DNA of 52,848 nucleotides. Source: Treponema sp. (GTDB lineage: Bacteria > Spirochaetota > Spirochaetia > Treponematales > Treponemataceae). Where the stretch lies: positions 1 through 52,848 of the forward strand of contig JAFOCI010000019.1 of assembly GCA_017381365.1 (NCBI GenBank), read 5' to 3'. A program made the translations under genes and the position numbers. The notes beneath the pieces were generated by a model, which was given only the letters and a program-made list of their open reading frames with translations, did not search any database and was not told the origin of the DNA. This document shows, piece after piece, positions 18,378-29,748 of this stretch (position 1 is its first letter; each line of letters starts with the position of its first letter).

Positions 18378-18686
18378 TTACTGCTTGATTTCTACAGCAA
18401 CGCCTGCAGGAAGTTCAAGTTTCATCAAAGAATCCATAACATCTGTTGATGGATTAATGATGTCGATAAGGCGTTTGTGAGTTCTCATTTCAAACTGTTC
18501 ACGTGACTTTTTGTTTACGTGTGGTGAACGAAGAACTGTTACCTTATTGATACGTGTTGGAAGTGGGATAGGTCCTGAAACCTTTGCACCTGCCTTCTGA
18601 ACAGCCTGTACGATAGCTTTAGCACTCTGATCGATCAGTTCAACATCAAAAGCACGAAGTCGAACACGAATCTTTCCATTAGCCAT
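18378..18686 (-). CDS. rpsJ: 30S ribosomal protein S10
   Basis: S10 works in the 30S head and, as NusE, in antitermination with NusB. The 102 residues begin [20 protein letters not shown] and include [20 protein letters not shown]. The chosen ATG at 18686 has GGAGG nine bases upstream and matches the family; an earlier frame start does not. It follows tuf after a hairpin-bearing spacer. Confidence 0.97.
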   Translation of the reverse strand: MANGKIRVRLRAFDVELIDQSAKAIVQAVQKAGAKVSGPIPLPTRINKVTVLRSPHVNKKSREQFEMRTHKRLIDIINPSTDVMDSLMKLELPAGVAVEIKQ

Positions 18687-18710
18687 GAATTTAATCCTCC
18701 AAGATTTCAA

Positions 18711-18740
18711 CTGGTCAGAACTAATTTCTCATCTGACCAG
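18711..18740 (-). promoter_or_regulatory. Hairpin in the tuf-rpsJ spacer
   Basis: CTGGTCAG (18711-18718) and CTGACCAG (18733-18740) form a perfect eight-pair stem with a 14-base AT-rich loop, between the tuf stop and the rpsJ ribosome-binding site. There is no T-run on the minus strand, so a processing or stability role is more likely than termination. Confidence 0.5.
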
Positions 18741-18756
18741 CCGATCATCTTAATAA

Positions 18757-19947
18757 CTATTCGATAATCTTTGTAACCTGACCAGAAGCGATTGTACGAC
18801 CGCCTTCACGGATAGCAAGTTTAAGACCTTCGTCCATAGCGATAGGATGGATAAGTTCACCGATAATTTTTACATTATCACCTGGGTTTACCATTTCTAC
18901 ACCGTCACCAAGCATTACAGTACCTGTAATATCTGTTGTTCGGAAATAGAACTGTGGGCGGTAACCATTACGGAATGAAGAATGTCGTCCACCTTCTGCT
19001 TCTGTAAGAACATAAAGCTGAGCTTCGAATTTTGTATGTGGAGTAATTGATGCTGGTTTTGCAAGAACCTGTCCACGAACAACATCTTTCTTTTCAACAC
19101 CACGAAGAAGAATACCTACGTTATCACCTGCGATACCCTGATCAAGTGTTTTCTGGAACATTTCGATACCAGTTACAGTTGTATCCTGAGTTGGTTTAAT
19201 ACCTACGATCTGTACAGCATCACCCATATTTACAACACCGCGTTCGATACGTCCAGTAACTACTGTACCACGACCAGAAATTGTAAAGATGTCTTCGATT
19301 GGCATAAGGAATGGTTTATCTTCTGCTCTTTCAGGATCATCAAACCATGTATCCATTGCTGTAAGAAGTTCTTCGATACATGCTGTGTTAGCAGGATCTG
19401 ATGCTTCGTTCAATGCTTTGAATGCTGAACCTTTGATGATTGGTGTATCAGGAGAGAATCCGTAAGAAGATACAACATCTTTTACTTCTTCTTCTACGAG
19501 CATCAACATTTCTTCATCACCGTCGAGCTGGTCAACTTTGTTCAAGAATACGATAATCTTTGGTACACCTACCTGACGAGCAAGCAAAAGGTGTTCACGT
19601 GTCTGAGCCATTACACCGTCAGATGCAGCGATTACGAGGATAGAACCATCCATCTGGGCAGCACCAGTGATCATGTTTTTGATGTAGTCAGCATGACCTG
19701 GACAGTCGATATGAGCATAGTGTCGTTTATCTGACTGATATTCCAAGTGACGAGTGTTGATTGTGATACCACGTTCCTTTTCCTCTGGAGCGTTATCAAT
19801 TTCATCGTACTTAAGAGCCTTGTCACCATACTTATTAGCACAGTATGAAGTGATAGCTGCAGAAAGAGTTGTCTTACCATGGTCTACGTGACCAATAGTA
19901 CCAACGTTCATGTGAGGTTTAGTTCGAACGAACTTCTCCTTTGCCAT
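18757..19947 (-). CDS. tuf: Elongation factor Tu
   Basis: EF-Tu is the GTPase that carries aminoacyl-tRNA to the ribosome. The 396 residues contain G1 GHVDHGKTT at about 18-26, the switch I element [13 protein letters not shown]3 DCPGHADY and G4 [10 protein letters not shown], then domains 2 and 3. The gene heads the S10 block, in the place where fusA-tuf normally stand; fusA is missing. Its leader is unusually long, about 460 bases from a consensus promoter. AGGAG lies six bases before the ATG. Confidence 0.98.
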   Translation of the reverse strand: MAKEKFVRTKPHMNVGTIGHVDHGKTTLSAAITSYCANKYGDKALKYDEIDNAPEEKERGITINTRHLEYQSDKRHYAHIDCPGHADYIKNMITGAAQMDGSILVIAASDGVMAQTREHLLLARQVGVPKIIVFLNKVDQLDGDEEMLMLVEEEVKDVVSSYGFSPDTPIIKGSAFKALNEASDPANTACIEELLTAMDTWFDDPERAEDKPFLMPIEDIFTISGRGTVVTGRIERGVVNMGDAVQIVGIKPTQDTTVTGIEMFQKTLDQGIAGDNVGILLRGVEKKDVVRGQVLAKPASITPHTKFEAQLYVLTEAEGGRHSSFRNGYRPQFYFRTTDITGTVMLGDGVEMVNPGDNVKIIGELIHPIAMDEGLKLAIREGGRTIASGQVTKIIE

Positions 19948-20416
19948 GTTGTTCTCCTAGCCGGTTTCCTTATTTTACCGGCACTTTTTTATTTTAATGT
20001 GTTGCACTTTAAACCAGAACACAATTCATAACAACAGTTACAAAATGCATTCGCAGACACACTTTTATCCAAGCTTGAGAATATTTGTATATGATTATTC
20101 GGACGTGAAAAGTTTAATACTTTCATGATATTCCATCTTTTTTCGAAATATCTTGGCCGGTAACCACCAAACATCATCAAACGTTTAATTTTGATAACTG
20201 GTATGGCATCCCAGAGCCTTAGTCTGTACCACAGACCTGTCAAAACCCCTGGATGCTCAGCTATCTTTGTTCATATCAACGACATGAACCACACCTAAGG
20301 GTCGTATATACCTGAAAATTGCTATGCAATTAACTTTACGGATACACCAGATTATTACATCTGCCAACTTTCAAAGAACCCTGAACCTGTATGACTCTGC
20401 ATACATAGGTTTTAAT
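19948..20416 (-). ncRNA. Long structured 5' leader of tuf, possible cis-acting RNA
   Basis: Between the tuf promoter and the tuf start lie about 460 untranslated bases with a chain of stems. On the minus strand these include CAGAT/ATCTG, AATTGC/GCAATT, GTTCAT/ATGAAC, a two-part stem GCATCC/GGATGC capped by GTCTGT-GGT-ACAGAC, and GATATT/AATATC. GCCGGT/ACCGGC (19961-19983) sits three bases before the ribosome-binding site. It matches no RNA family I recognise (not tmRNA, 4.5S or RNase P by their conserved words). An open frame of about 84 codons at 19989-20243, starting at a TTG with no ribosome-binding site, may be chance or gene debris. Confidence 0.45.
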
Positions 20417-20445
20417 TTTATACAATTTTTACAAATAAATTGCAA
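20410..20445 (-). promoter_or_regulatory. Promoter of the tuf-S10 operon
   Basis: On the minus strand TTGCAA (20445-20440) and TATAAA (20422-20417) are 17 bases apart. It is the best promoter-like match between rpsG and tuf, and it precedes the long structured leader. Confidence 0.65.
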
Positions 20446-20473
20446 TACCCTAAAACAAATAAGGTAAAAAAAA

Positions 20474-20614
20474 GGGGCTGTCCCAAAAGCAATTAGTGTA
20501 GCGCTCATTGAGCCCTTCGACAAGCTCAGAAACCACTCGTCGAAATGACTGCTACACTAAACATGGTGGTTTCGATAAACTCAACCACCGTAATGTAAAC
20601 TTATTGGACAGCCC
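20474..20614 (-). mobile_element. MITE-like palindromic element, copy A (longest)
   Basis: This 141-bp copy is bounded by GGGGCTGTCC and its complement (one terminal base lost). Read on the minus strand it contains the family core GGTGGTTGAGTTTATCGAAA followed by its complementary CCACC arm, a GTGTAGC/GCTACAC stem and a third module with TTCTGAGCTTGTCGAAGGG. It has no coding capacity. It sits 19 bases past the rpsG stop, and its far end runs into eight Ts on the minus strand, so it may serve as the rpsG terminator. Confidence 0.8.
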
Positions 20615-20633
20615 TTTGTATAGAAGATTTATT

Positions 20634-21104
20634 CTACCATCTGAAATGAGCAAAAGCCTTATTAGCTTCAGCCATCTTATGTGTATCTTCCTTCTTCTTG
20701 AATGCTGTACCAGTATTATTAAAAGCATCAAGGAGTTCAGCTGAAAGTGTATCAGCCATTCCATGACCACTTCTGTTTCTAGCAGCATCAATGATCCAAC
20801 GCATAGCCAAAGCTTCACGACGTGTATCACGGATTTCTACTGGTACCTGATATGTAGCACCACCAACACGGCGTGATTTTACTTCTACTACAGGTTTTAC
20901 ATTATCAAGAGCCTTAAGCAAAACTTCAAGAGGATCCTTGTCTGTTTTAGCCTTAAGCTTATCCATTGCTTCATAGATAATCTTTGTACAAGTTGCTTTC
21001 TTTCCGTCAAGCATCATGCGGCTAACGAATTTTGTAACAACCTTTGAATTATATTTAACGTCTGGCATACATGGACGTTCGATTGATTTCTTATGTCTTC
21101 CCAT
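20634..21104 (-). CDS. rpsG: 30S ribosomal protein S7
   Basis: S7 nucleates the 30S head and binds near the E site. The 156 residues include the N-terminal [20 protein letters not shown] and the signature [18 protein letters not shown], with [19 protein letters not shown]. It follows rpsL after 15 bases with GGAAGGA before the ATG. The usual next gene, fusA, is replaced by MITE copy A. Confidence 0.98.
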   Translation of the reverse strand: MGRHKKSIERPCMPDVKYNSKVVTKFVSRMMLDGKKATCTKIIYEAMDKLKAKTDKDPLEVLLKALDNVKPVVEVKSRRVGGATYQVPVEIRDTRREALAMRWIIDAARNRSGHGMADTLSAELLDAFNNTGTAFKKKEDTHKMAEANKAFAHFRW

Positions 21105-21119
21105 CTTAGTCCTTCCTTA

Positions 21120-21494
21120 TTAAGCCTTTGGTCTTTTTGCACCGTACTTAGAACGGCCACGTTTACGATCTTCTACACCGAGAGTATCTTTTGTACCACG
21201 AATAATATGGTAGCGTACACCAGGAAGGTCCTTTACACGACCACCACGGATAAGAACTACAGAGTGTTCCTGAAGGTTATGACCAATACCAGGAATGTAT
21301 GCAGTTACTTCAATACCATTTGACAAACGAACACGAGCTACCTTACGGAGAGCTGAGTTTGGTTTTTTTGGAGTTACAGTCATAACACGTGTACAAACAC
21401 CGCGTTTCTGTGGACAAGACTGAAGTGCTGGAGACTTAGTTCTGTTAGCCACTGACTGACGTCCCTGACGAATTAATTGATTGATTGTAGGCAT
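21120..21494 (-). CDS. rpsL: 30S ribosomal protein S12
   Basis: S12 sits at the decoding centre. The 124 residues include [15 protein letters not shown], the streptomycin-relevant loop [17 protein letters not shown] with the sensitive-type lysine, and [26 protein letters not shown] precedes the ATG. It has its own promoter behind the rpoC terminator. A leader stem TCTGGT/ACCAGA lies about 20 bases before the start. Confidence 0.98.
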   Translation of the reverse strand: MPTINQLIRQGRQSVANRTKSPALQSCPQKRGVCTRVMTVTPKKPNSALRKVARVRLSNGIEVTAYIPGIGHNLQEHSVVLIRGGRVKDLPGVRYHIIRGTKDTLGVEDRKRGRSKYGAKRPKA

Positions 21495-21565
21495 CGCCTA
21501 TCTCCTTGAATTTTCTGGTCAGCACACCAGAGAATTTTTTACCACTAAAACCCGATAGTGATAGG

Positions 21566-21601
21566 TTTTTAGATTATAAAGAATTCAAAAAATGAATTCA
21601 A
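21566..21601 (-). promoter_or_regulatory. Promoter of rpsL-rpsG
   Basis: On the minus strand TTGAAT (21601-21596) and TATAAT (21578-21573) are separated by 17 bases. It lies between the rpoC terminator and rpsL, giving a leader of about 70 bases. Confidence 0.75.
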
Positions 21602-21631
21602 TGGAATTCTTAAAAGAATTTCAAAATTTAT

Positions 21632-21668
21632 AAAAAAAAGGCGTGCTACTATTGTAAGTAACACGCCT
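21632..21668 (-). terminator. Rho-independent terminator after rpoC
   Basis: On the minus strand GGCGTGTTAC and GTAGCACGCC pair with one mismatch and are followed by eight Ts. It ends the rpoBC transcript 47 bases past the rpoC stop and separates it from the rpsL promoter. Confidence 0.93.
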
Positions 21669-21715
21669 TTACTCAATCTTCTATACTATTAAAGTTTTAG
21701 CACTATAATAGAAGA

Positions 21716-24700
21716 TTAATCATTTTCGTCGCCTTCAAAAACAGGTTCCATAGGAATATTCTGTTCTGCTTCTTTTTCAAGACGACGTCTTTCAAGAATT
21801 TCTTCCATCTGGATATCAAGATCCTTGTCACTACCGTCAAAGAGCTTTACATTTTTGTAATTCTTGATACCTGTTCCGGCAGGAATCATATGACCAATTG
21901 CAACGTTTTCTTTGATACCATGCAAACCATCTGTCTTTCCGGCAATAGCAGCATTTGTAAGCACGCGAGTTGTTTCCTGGAATGACGCAGCTGAAATGAA
22001 CGAATCAACATTCAAAGCAGCTTTTGTAATACCCTGATACATTGGGCGAGCTACAGCTGGCTGACCACCTTCTGCAATTACACGACGGTTTTCTTCATGG
22101 AATTCATACTTATCAATTTGCTGTCCATAAATGAAACGTGTATCACCAACGGCAATAACTTCTACTTTACGAAGCATCTGACGTACGATTACACCAATAT
22201 GTTTATCATTGATGCTTACACCCTGTGCACGATATACAGCCTGGATTTCATCCATCAAATAATTCTGAAGAGCATTTTCTCCAAGAATTGCAAGAATATC
22301 AGCGGCATTTGGAGCACCGTCACAAAGCTGTTCACCAGCAACAACTTCGTCGCCATCACGAACGACCATGTTCTTACTTGTTGGAACAAGGTGTTCATAA
22401 ACATGTCCGAAAGCATCTTCAATAGCAACAATTCGTTTAGCCTTTGTAATACCCTTGAACTTAACTCTACCTGAAATCTGAGCAAGTACAGTCTGATTCT
22501 TTGGTTTACGAGCTTCAAACAATTCCGTAACACGTGGAATACCACCAGTAATATCCTGAGACTTAGAAGCTTCTTTTGGCATCTTAGCAAGAGTATCACC
22601 AGCTTTAATTGCCTGTTTATCTTCAACCTGAAGAACAGCACCAGCTGGAAGGTAATAAGTACCCATTTCGTTACCAGCTTCATCAGTAATAAGAATACGT
22701 GGCTGCTTAATATCAAGGTGAAGATCTGTAATAGTTCTTTCTGTTTTACCAGACTGAAGATCAATCTTTTCTGCCAATGTAGACCCAACGATTACATCTT
22801 CAAAATGAACATAACCGTCACTTTCTGCAATGATAGGATCCGAATACTGATCAAATGTACCAAGAGCCTGTCCAGCCTTTACAATCTGACCTTCTTCAAT
22901 GTTCAATGTAGAACCGTTACTGATTTCAACCTCTACAGCTTTGTTTGTAAAGTAGATGTTTCCATCGCGAATAATTATTTTTCCTGAAACAGGAGCAACA
23001 ACATCTTTTCCACCACGAACAAGAACAACACTATCTTTAAGAAGACTTACACCATCTTCAATTTTGAGCTGATCGCCATCTTCAATTTTAACGCTATCAA
23101 GAATTCTAGTAACGTTCATTGAACCTTTACGAGTAAACAGTTTATTACCGTTACCAATATCAACACATTTACCCTTAATCTTGTTGATAATAGCGTTGTA
23201 ACTTAAAACAATTCTGTTATCCTCAACAGCTTTATCAGCTGTACCACCGGAATGGAATGTACGAAGTGTAAGCTGAGTACCAGGCTGACCAATTGACTGA
23301 GCCGCAATAATACCAACAGCTTCACCAATTTCAACAATCTTGTTACGAGCCAAGTTCTGACCATAACACTTGATACAAATACCATGTTTAGCTTCACAAG
23401 TAAGTACAGTTCTAAGCTTAACTTTTTCTACACCTGCAGCTTCAATTTCTTTTGCAAGAGCAGAATCAATATAAGAGTTTACATCACAGATTAAATCACC
23501 TGTAATAGGATGGACAACACGTTCAATTGTGTAATGACCTACAATTCGATCAGCAAGATGAACTTCAATTTCATCACCCTTCTTGATAGCTGCATAATCA
23601 ATACCGTTGATTGTTCCACAATCTTCTTCATTTACAACAACATCCTGAGCAACATCAACAAGACGACGAGTCATGTAACCAGCATCGGCTGTCTTCAAAG
23701 CAGTATCCGAAAGACCTTTGCGGGCACCGTTTGATGAAATGAAGTATTCGATTACCGAAAGACCTTCCTTAAAGTTTGACTTAACAGGAAGTTCAATGAT
23801 TTCTCCACCCGGTTTAGCCATAAGACCACGCATAGCAGCAAGCTGAGAAATCTGTTTCTTAGAACCACGGGCACCAGATGTAGCCATCATATAGATAGTA
23901 TTGAAACCATCTTTATCTTTTGCAAGGTTGTCGTACATGATTTTTGTCAATTCTTCATTAGTACGAGCCCAAATATCTGTTACACGAGAGAAGCGTTCAT
24001 CATCTGTAATGATACCTTTTGCATTTTCATTTACGATTTTTTCAACTTCTTTATTAGCCTTTTCTACCATTTCCTTCTTTTCAGCAGGAACGATGATATC
24101 ATTCATAGAAAGAGTTGCACCGTAGAATGTAGCATTCTTGTATCCAACAGATTTAACAGCATCAAGCATCTGAACTGTAAGCCATGCACCCTGTGTATGG
24201 TAAACATGTTCAATCATTGCTTTAAGAGCTTTATCACCCATCTGTTTATTGATATAGCGAACACCTTCTGGCATAGCTTCATTGAAAGCTAAAGTACCAG
24301 CAGTTGTTTCAATCAAATCACCTTCTTTGAAAGCTTTGCCGTCATGAGAATATTTTCCGCCATCAAAACAATCTTTTGGTGCTGGAACCTTAATTTTTGC
24401 CTGCCATTCGATAGCACCTGATTCTGCAGCCATGCGAACTTCATCAGGATTAGAGAATCTCTTTCCTGTTCCCTTTGCATTTGGCTTAATAGAAGTCATG
24501 TAATAAATACCAAGTACCATATCCTGTGATGGAGCAACAATTGTATTACCGTTAGCAGGATCAAGCAAGTTACGAGCAGAAAGCATCAATGTCCAACATT
24601 CCATCTGAGCAGCCTGTGTCAAAGGAACATGGATAGCCATCTGGTCACCATCAAAGTCAGCATTGAATGATTTACAAGCAAGTGGATGAAGCTTAAGAGC

Positions 24701-26002
24701 TTTTCCTTCTACAAGTACAGGTTCAAACGCCAAAATACCAAGTCGGTGAAGTGTAGGAGCACGGTTAAGCATAACCGGGTGTTCGCGAACAACTTCATCA
24801 AGGATTCCAAATACTTCTGGAGCTTCCTGTTCTACAAGAAGTTTAGCTTTCTTAATATTGAATACAACCTGTTTGTCAACAAGCTTCTTCATAATGAATG
24901 GCTTAAACAATTCAAGAGCCATTTTTGTAGGAAGTCCACACTGCCAGAGTTTAAGTTCTGGACCAACAACAATTACAGAACGACCAGAATAGTCAACACG
25001 TTTACCGAGCAAGTTCTGACGGAAACGACCCTGCTTACCCTTAATCATATCTGAAATAGATTTAAGAGGTCTGTTAGATGCACCCTTTACAACGCGTTTA
25101 CGTTTTGAGTTATCAAACAAAGCATCAACAGCTTCCTGAAGCATACGTTTTTCATTACGAATAATGATGTCTGGAGCAGAAAGCTGCTGCAATCTCTTAA
25201 GACGATTGTTACGGTTAATAACGCGGCGATAAAGATCGTTCAAATCAGATGTAGCAAAACGACCACCATCAAGCTGAACCATTGGACGAAGATCAGGCGG
25301 AATTACAGGAACTACATCAAGAATCATCCAGGATGCTTTATTTCCAGAAGAACGGAAATTTTCAACGATTTCAATGCGCTTCAAGAGACGTTTATCACTT
25401 TTAGCACCTTTTTCAATCATTTTTGCACGAAGTTCTGTAGCAAGAGCATCAAGATCTGTTGAATCCAACAAAGTCTTGATTGCTTCAGCACCCATATCTG
25501 CTGTAAATGTTTCGCCATAGCGTTCACGAGCTTCAAGATATTCATCTTCTGTAAGAAGCTGCATTTTCTTAAGATCAGTATCACCAGCATCAATTACAAT
25601 ATATTTTTCGTAATACAAAACTGAACGAAGCTGAGCAACCTGCATATCAAGAAGAAGACCCATTCGACTTGGAACTGAACGATAATACCAGATATGGCTT
25701 ACAGGAGCTGCAAGTTCTATATGACCTGTACGTTCACGACGAACTTTAAAATGAGTAACTTCAACACCACAACGATCACAAATCACACCCTTATAACGGA
25801 TTGATTTGAATTTTCCACAATAACATTCCCATTCCTTTGTAGTACCGAAAATGCGTTCACAGAAAAGACCATCTTTCTCCGGACGAAGAGTACGATAATT
25901 AATAGTTTCATGCTTCTTTACTTCACCGTATGACCATGCACGGATAGTTTCTGGCGAAGCCAATTTAATTTTTATACTTGCAAAATCCTGAACATCACGC
26001 AT
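21716..26002 (-). CDS. rpoC: DNA-directed RNA polymerase beta' subunit
   Basis: Beta' carries the catalytic magnesium loop [15 protein letters not shown] (three Asp). The N-terminal zinc ribbon is [19 protein letters not shown]. The bridge/trigger-loop region (around [20 protein letters not shown]) and the second zinc site ([13 protein letters not shown]) are present. The protein has 1428 residues from the ATG at 26002, which has GGAG seven bases ahead and gives [18 protein letters not shown]; a start six codons earlier is open but unlikely. It overlaps the rpoB end by eight bases. Confidence 0.98.
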   Translation of the reverse strand: MRDVQDFASIKIKLASPETIRAWSYGEVKKHETINYRTLRPEKDGLFCERIFGTTKEWECYCGKFKSIRYKGVICDRCGVEVTHFKVRRERTGHIELAAPVSHIWYYRSVPSRMGLLLDMQVAQLRSVLYYEKYIVIDAGDTDLKKMQLLTEDEYLEARERYGETFTADMGAEAIKTLLDSTDLDALATELRAKMIEKGAKSDKRLLKRIEIVENFRSSGNKASWMILDVVPVIPPDLRPMVQLDGGRFATSDLNDLYRRVINRNNRLKRLQQLSAPDIIIRNEKRMLQEAVDALFDNSKRKRVVKGASNRPLKSISDMIKGKQGRFRQNLLGKRVDYSGRSVIVVGPELKLWQCGLPTKMALELFKPFIMKKLVDKQVVFNIKKAKLLVEQEAPEVFGILDEVVREHPVMLNRAPTLHRLGILAFEPVLVEGKALKLHPLACKSFNADFDGDQMAIHVPLTQAAQMECWTLMLSARNLLDPANGNTIVAPSQDMVLGIYYMTSIKPNAKGTGKRFSNPDEVRMAAESGAIEWQAKIKVPAPKDCFDGGKYSHDGKAFKEGDLIETTAGTLAFNEAMPEGVRYINKQMGDKALKAMIEHVYHTQGAWLTVQMLDAVKSVGYKNATFYGATLSMNDIIVPAEKKEMVEKANKEVEKIVNENAKGIITDDERFSRVTDIWARTNEELTKIMYDNLAKDKDGFNTIYMMATSGARGSKKQISQLAAMRGLMAKPGGEIIELPVKSNFKEGLSVIEYFISSNGARKGLSDTALKTADAGYMTRRLVDVAQDVVVNEEDCGTINGIDYAAIKKGDEIEVHLADRIVGHYTIERVVHPITGDLICDVNSYIDSALAKEIEAAGVEKVKLRTVLTCEAKHGICIKCYGQNLARNKIVEIGEAVGIIAAQSIGQPGTQLTLRTFHSGGTADKAVEDNRIVLSYNAIINKIKGKCVDIGNGNKLFTRKGSMNVTRILDSVKIEDGDQLKIEDGVSLLKDSVVLVRGGKDVVAPVSGKIIIRDGNIYFTNKAVEVEISNGSTLNIEEGQIVKAGQALGTFDQYSDPIIAESDGYVHFEDVIVGSTLAEKIDLQSGKTERTITDLHLDIKQPRILITDEAGNEMGTYYLPAGAVLQVEDKQAIKAGDTLAKMPKEASKSQDITGGIPRVTELFEARKPKNQTVLAQISGRVKFKGITKAKRIVAIEDAFGHVYEHLVPTSKNMVVRDGDEVVAGEQLCDGAPNAADILAILGENALQNYLMDEIQAVYRAQGVSINDKHIGVIVRQMLRKVEVIAVGDTRFIYGQQIDKYEFHEENRRVIAEGGQPAVARPMYQGITKAALNVDSFISAASFQETTRVLTNAAIAGKTDGLHGIKENVAIGHMIPAGTGIKNYKNVKLFDGSDKDLDIQMEEILERRRLEKEAEQNIPMEPVFEGDEND

Positions 26003-29000
26003 TTGAATTCTCCTTATCAAAACCAGCTGAAGCTTTCTTGATCAATTCCTCATCACGTTCTGTAAGAGCAATCTGTTTATCTTTGTCATCATACATTCTG
26101 AAATCAAGTGCCAGACCACGAAGTTCCTGTACCATTACATTGAAAGCTTCTGGAACACTGGCTGGAGATGAAGGATCTCCCTTTACAATTGATTCATAAA
26201 TCTTTGAACGACCAGTCATATCATCTGACTTAATTGTCATCATTTCCTGAAGACAGTTTGCAGCACCATAAGCTTCAAGAGCCCAAACTTCCATTTCTCC
26301 AAGACGCTGACCACCAAACTGAGCCTTACCACCAAGTGGCTGCTGAGTAACAAGTGAGTATGGACCTGTAGAACGAGCGTGCATTTTGTCATCAACCAGG
26401 TGATGCAACTTCATAAAGTAGATAACACCAACGAAAATTGGATTTACAAAAGGTTCACCTGTCTGACCAGAGCGAACAATCTGTTTTGCATCACTAGCAA
26501 GACCAGCTTCTGCAAGTTTAGCAGCAATCTGTTCCTGACTTGGTGACTGGAATACAGGAGATTCAAAGAACTGATTAAGGTAACGACCTGCAACACCAAG
26601 TTCCGATTCCATGATCTGACCAATATTCATACGAGAAGGTACACCAAGAGGGTTCAAACAAACATCAAGAGGAGTACCATCTTCAAGGTATGGCATATCT
26701 TCTGGTGGAAGAATACGAGCTACGACACCTTTGTTTCCGTGTCGTCCAGCCATCTTATCACCTTCACGAAGCTTACGCTTATTAGCAATAATTACCTTTA
26801 TAACTTCATCAACACCTGGAGAAAGTTCATCACCTTCAAGGCGTTTCATACGCTGTACGTCAATAACAACACCTTCAATTCCGTGTGGAACATGAAGAGA
26901 AGAATCACGAACTTCTTTAGATTTTTCACCAAAGATAGACTGCAGAAGCTTAAATTCAGGAGTAGTTTCAATTTCTGATTTTGGAGTAACTTTACCAACC
27001 AGAATATCCCCAGAACGAACTTTTGCACCAATTCTTACAATACCTTCTGCATCAAGGTTCTTACGAGCCTTTTCAGATATATTTGGAATATCGCGAGTAA
27101 TTTTTTCTGGTCCAAGTTTTGTTTCACGAAGTTCTGTTTCAAAAGATTTGATATGAATAGTTGTATACATATCTTCGCGAACTACACGCTGAGAAATAAG
27201 TACAGCATCCTCGTAGTTATAACCGTTCCAAGGTACGAAACCAACAAGAAGGTTGCGACCAAGAGCAAGTTCACCATTGAATGTAGCCGGACCATCAGCA
27301 AGAACCTGACCAGCTGTTACATGTTCACCAACTTCAACGATTGGACGCTGATGATTCCATGTATCATTATTTGTTCGCTGATATTTAATAAGTTTATATT
27401 CATTAATCTGACCAGCAGCTGGATCTGTAGGTTTTACTTTGATAAGTTCACTTGAAACGTAAACTACATCGCCTTCATATTTTGCTTTTACAAGAACACC
27501 AGAATCATAAGCAGTCTTGCGTTCCATACCAGTACCAACGTGAGGTGGTTCTGGGAAAAGCAAAGGTACACCCTGACGCTGCATGTTACAACCCATGAGG
27601 GCACGGTTAGCATCATCATGTTCAAGGAATGGAATCAATGAAGCTGATACAGAAATTACCTGACGAGGTGAAACATCAATATACTGAACATCTTTTGGAG
27701 AACGCTGAGTATAATCTCCGCGATGGCGAACAGAAATCATATCTGTTGGGAAAGAACCATCTTCCTTCATACCAGGAACAAGCTGACCAACATAATATTT
27801 ATCTTCGTCCATAGCAGAAAGATATTCAACTTCTTTTGTTGCCTTTCCATCTACAACCTTACGATATGGAGTTTCAAGGAATCCATAATCATTAATCTGT
27901 GTAAACATTGGAAGAGAAACAATCAAACCAATATTTGGACCTTCAGGAGTTTCAATAGGACACATTCGTCCATAATGAGAATAGTGTACGTCTCGAACTT
28001 CAAAACCAGCACGGTCACGAGAAAGACCACCAGTACCCAGAGCAGAAAGACGACGCTTATGTGTAAGTTCAGACAGAGGGTTAATCTGATCCATGAACTG
28101 TGAAAGCTGAGAAGAACCAAAGAATTCACGAATTGCAGCAACAATAGGCTTAATAGAAACAAGATCCTGTGGTTTCATAGTATCTGTTTCTTTCAATCCC
28201 ATACGTTCCTTAACAATACGTTCCATACGGCTGAAAGCAGTCTTCAACTGATTTGTAAGAAGTTCTCCAACACAACGTATACGACGGTTTCCCAGATGGT
28301 CAATATCATCAATCTGATCTTCACCGATGTAGACATTGATCAAAGTTTTCATTGTATTAATGATATCTTCTTTAATAAGAGTTGATTCTTTTACATCATC
28401 AGTATAATCAAATTTTTTGTTCAACTTGTAACGACCAACACGACCAAGATCATAACGACGTTCAGAGAAGAACATAGAATTCAAATCTTTTTCAGCATTT
28501 TCTACTGTTATTGGTTCACCAGGCATCAAAATTGCGTAAACAGCAGCCAAAGCGTCTTCCTTAGAAAGTTCATTATCAACAGAACCTTCCTTTACAAAAC
28601 GTACTTCTTCGCGTTCAAAACAGTTAATGATAATCTGAGAATCAAGAGATTCATTCTTTTCATCTTTATCATTTGGATTTTTCTTTGTGTTCAATTTAAT
28701 AACACAAATTTCAGAAATTCCATTAGCTACAAGATCATCAATATCATGTGGATGAAGACGAGTACCTGCGTTGAACAAACGTTTTTCTTCGCCATTTTCA
28801 TCTTTAAGAATTACTGCACTAGCAAGAACCTTGTCAATAAGAGCTTCTCTTGCTTCTGTTGAATCAACAACCTGAACATTTTCAGTTTTGTAGAAACAGC
28901 GGATAATATCTTCACGAGTATTGTATCCAAGAGCTCTAAGGAAAATAGTTCCAAGAATTTTCTTTTTGCGATCAATCTTAGCAAAAATAAGTTCTTTTTT

Positions 29001-29546
29001 CTGATCAATTTCAAATTCCAACCATGATCCACGGTATGGAATAATACGGCTAGACCAAACACCTTTTTCGTGCTGGAAAATAACACCAGGAGAACGATGA
29101 ATCTGAGAAACTACTACGCGTTCAGCACCATTGATGATAAATGTACCTCTATCTGTCATAAGAGGAATATCACCCATGTAAATATCTTTCTGAATAATGT
29201 GTCCGTCATTCAAGAATGTAAGGTCAATACGAGCTTTTAAAGGAACAGAATAAGTTGCTCCTTTCTTTTTACATTCCAGTTCAGAAAACTTAATGTTTGC
29301 GTAATCCAGTTCGTAGTATTCGAACTCCAAAGACATGTCACCATTAGGACTTTCAATTGGGAAGATTGAAGTAAATGCTTCCTGCAATCCCTGGTTCAAC
29401 AACGGTTCGCCTCTCTTTAAGCGTTCAGCCTGAAGGAAGCTTTCATAAGAAGAAGTCTGAATATCGATAAGATTAGGTACATCCATAAAGTTCTGGATGT
29501 CTTTACCGATATATTGACGATTGATGGTTCGTGTTTTTGCGAACAT
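25995..29546 (-). CDS. rpoB: DNA-directed RNA polymerase beta subunit
   Basis: Beta forms much of the catalytic cleft and the rifampicin pocket. The 1183 residues include [59 protein letters not shown] and the C-terminal [19 protein letters not shown]. In the rifampicin cluster, the residue equivalent to E. coli Asn518 is Ile (codon 28083-28085), while Asp516, His526 and Ser531 equivalents are retained. Of two adjacent ATGs, the second (29546) has better spacing from GGGGG. It overlaps rpoC by eight bases. Confidence 0.98.
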   Translation of the reverse strand: MFAKTRTINRQYIGKDIQNFMDVPNLIDIQTSSYESFLQAERLKRGEPLLNQGLQEAFTSIFPIESPNGDMSLEFEYYELDYANIKFSELECKKKGATYSVPLKARIDLTFLNDGHIIQKDIYMGDIPLMTDRGTFIINGAERVVVSQIHRSPGVIFQHEKGVWSSRIIPYRGSWLEFEIDQKKELIFAKIDRKKKILGTIFLRALGYNTREDIIRCFYKTENVQVVDSTEAREALIDKVLASAVILKDENGEEKRLFNAGTRLHPHDIDDLVANGISEICVIKLNTKKNPNDKDEKNESLDSQIIINCFEREEVRFVKEGSVDNELSKEDALAAVYAILMPGEPITVENAEKDLNSMFFSERRYDLGRVGRYKLNKKFDYTDDVKESTLIKEDIINTMKTLINVYIGEDQIDDIDHLGNRRIRCVGELLTNQLKTAFSRMERIVKERMGLKETDTMKPQDLVSIKPIVAAIREFFGSSQLSQFMDQINPLSELTHKRRLSALGTGGLSRDRAGFEVRDVHYSHYGRMCPIETPEGPNIGLIVSLPMFTQINDYGFLETPYRKVVDGKATKEVEYLSAMDEDKYYVGQLVPGMKEDGSFPTDMISVRHRGDYTQRSPKDVQYIDVSPRQVISVSASLIPFLEHDDANRALMGCNMQRQGVPLLFPEPPHVGTGMERKTAYDSGVLVKAKYEGDVVYVSSELIKVKPTDPAAGQINEYKLIKYQRTNNDTWNHQRPIVEVGEHVTAGQVLADGPATFNGELALGRNLLVGFVPWNGYNYEDAVLISQRVVREDMYTTIHIKSFETELRETKLGPEKITRDIPNISEKARKNLDAEGIVRIGAKVRSGDILVGKVTPKSEIETTPEFKLLQSIFGEKSKEVRDSSLHVPHGIEGVVIDVQRMKRLEGDELSPGVDEVIKVIIANKRKLREGDKMAGRHGNKGVVARILPPEDMPYLEDGTPLDVCLNPLGVPSRMNIGQIMESELGVAGRYLNQFFESPVFQSPSQEQIAAKLAEAGLASDAKQIVRSGQTGEPFVNPIFVGVIYFMKLHHLVDDKMHARSTGPYSLVTQQPLGGKAQFGGQRLGEMEVWALEAYGAANCLQEMMTIKSDDMTGRSKIYESIVKGDPSSPASVPEAFNVMVQELRGLALDFRMYDDKDKQIALTERDEELIKKASAGFDKENSNA

Positions 29547-29620
29547 CATATCCCCCAAATATTGGATTCAGCGTAAATCTGCTACATGCAGAAACTCCGC
29601 ACAGCACAGAAACCACTGAC

Positions 29621-29677
29621 ATCTTACGAGGGTACGTAAGATTTTTATAATATAACAAAAAAATAAAAAATTTAAAA
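29621..29677 (-). promoter_or_regulatory. Possible rpoBC promoter and leader hairpin
   Basis: In the 202-base rplL-rpoB gap (29547-29748), a weak promoter-like pair on the minus strand (TTTTAA at 29677-29672, TATATT at 29654-29649, 17-base spacing) is followed by a perfect eight-pair stem ATCTTACG (29621-29628)/CGTAAGAT (29635-29642). The stem is clear; the promoter is a weak match. Confidence 0.35.
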
Positions 29678-29693
29678 TACGTTTAAACGCACA

Positions 29694-29721
29694 AAAACTG
29701 CAGAGTTTCCCCCGCAGTTTT
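29694..29721 (-). terminator. Attenuator-type hairpin between rplL and rpoB
   Basis: On the minus strand AAAACTGC-GGGG, loop GAAA, CTCT-GCAGTTTT forms a twelve-pair stem with two G-U pairs and ends in a short T-run. It lies 28 bases after rplL. A partial terminator in this place lowers rpoBC relative to rplJL in Escherichia coli; the same role is inferred here. Confidence 0.7.
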
Positions 29722-29748
29722 CTTATTTATTAAGCTATAAGAAAAAAC

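Noticed and set aside
19948..20416. tmRNA, RNase P RNA or 4.5S RNA in the tuf leader
   Set aside because: None of the conserved words of these RNAs is present (no tRNA-like ends, no RNase P core words, no GGAAGCAG-type SRP loop).
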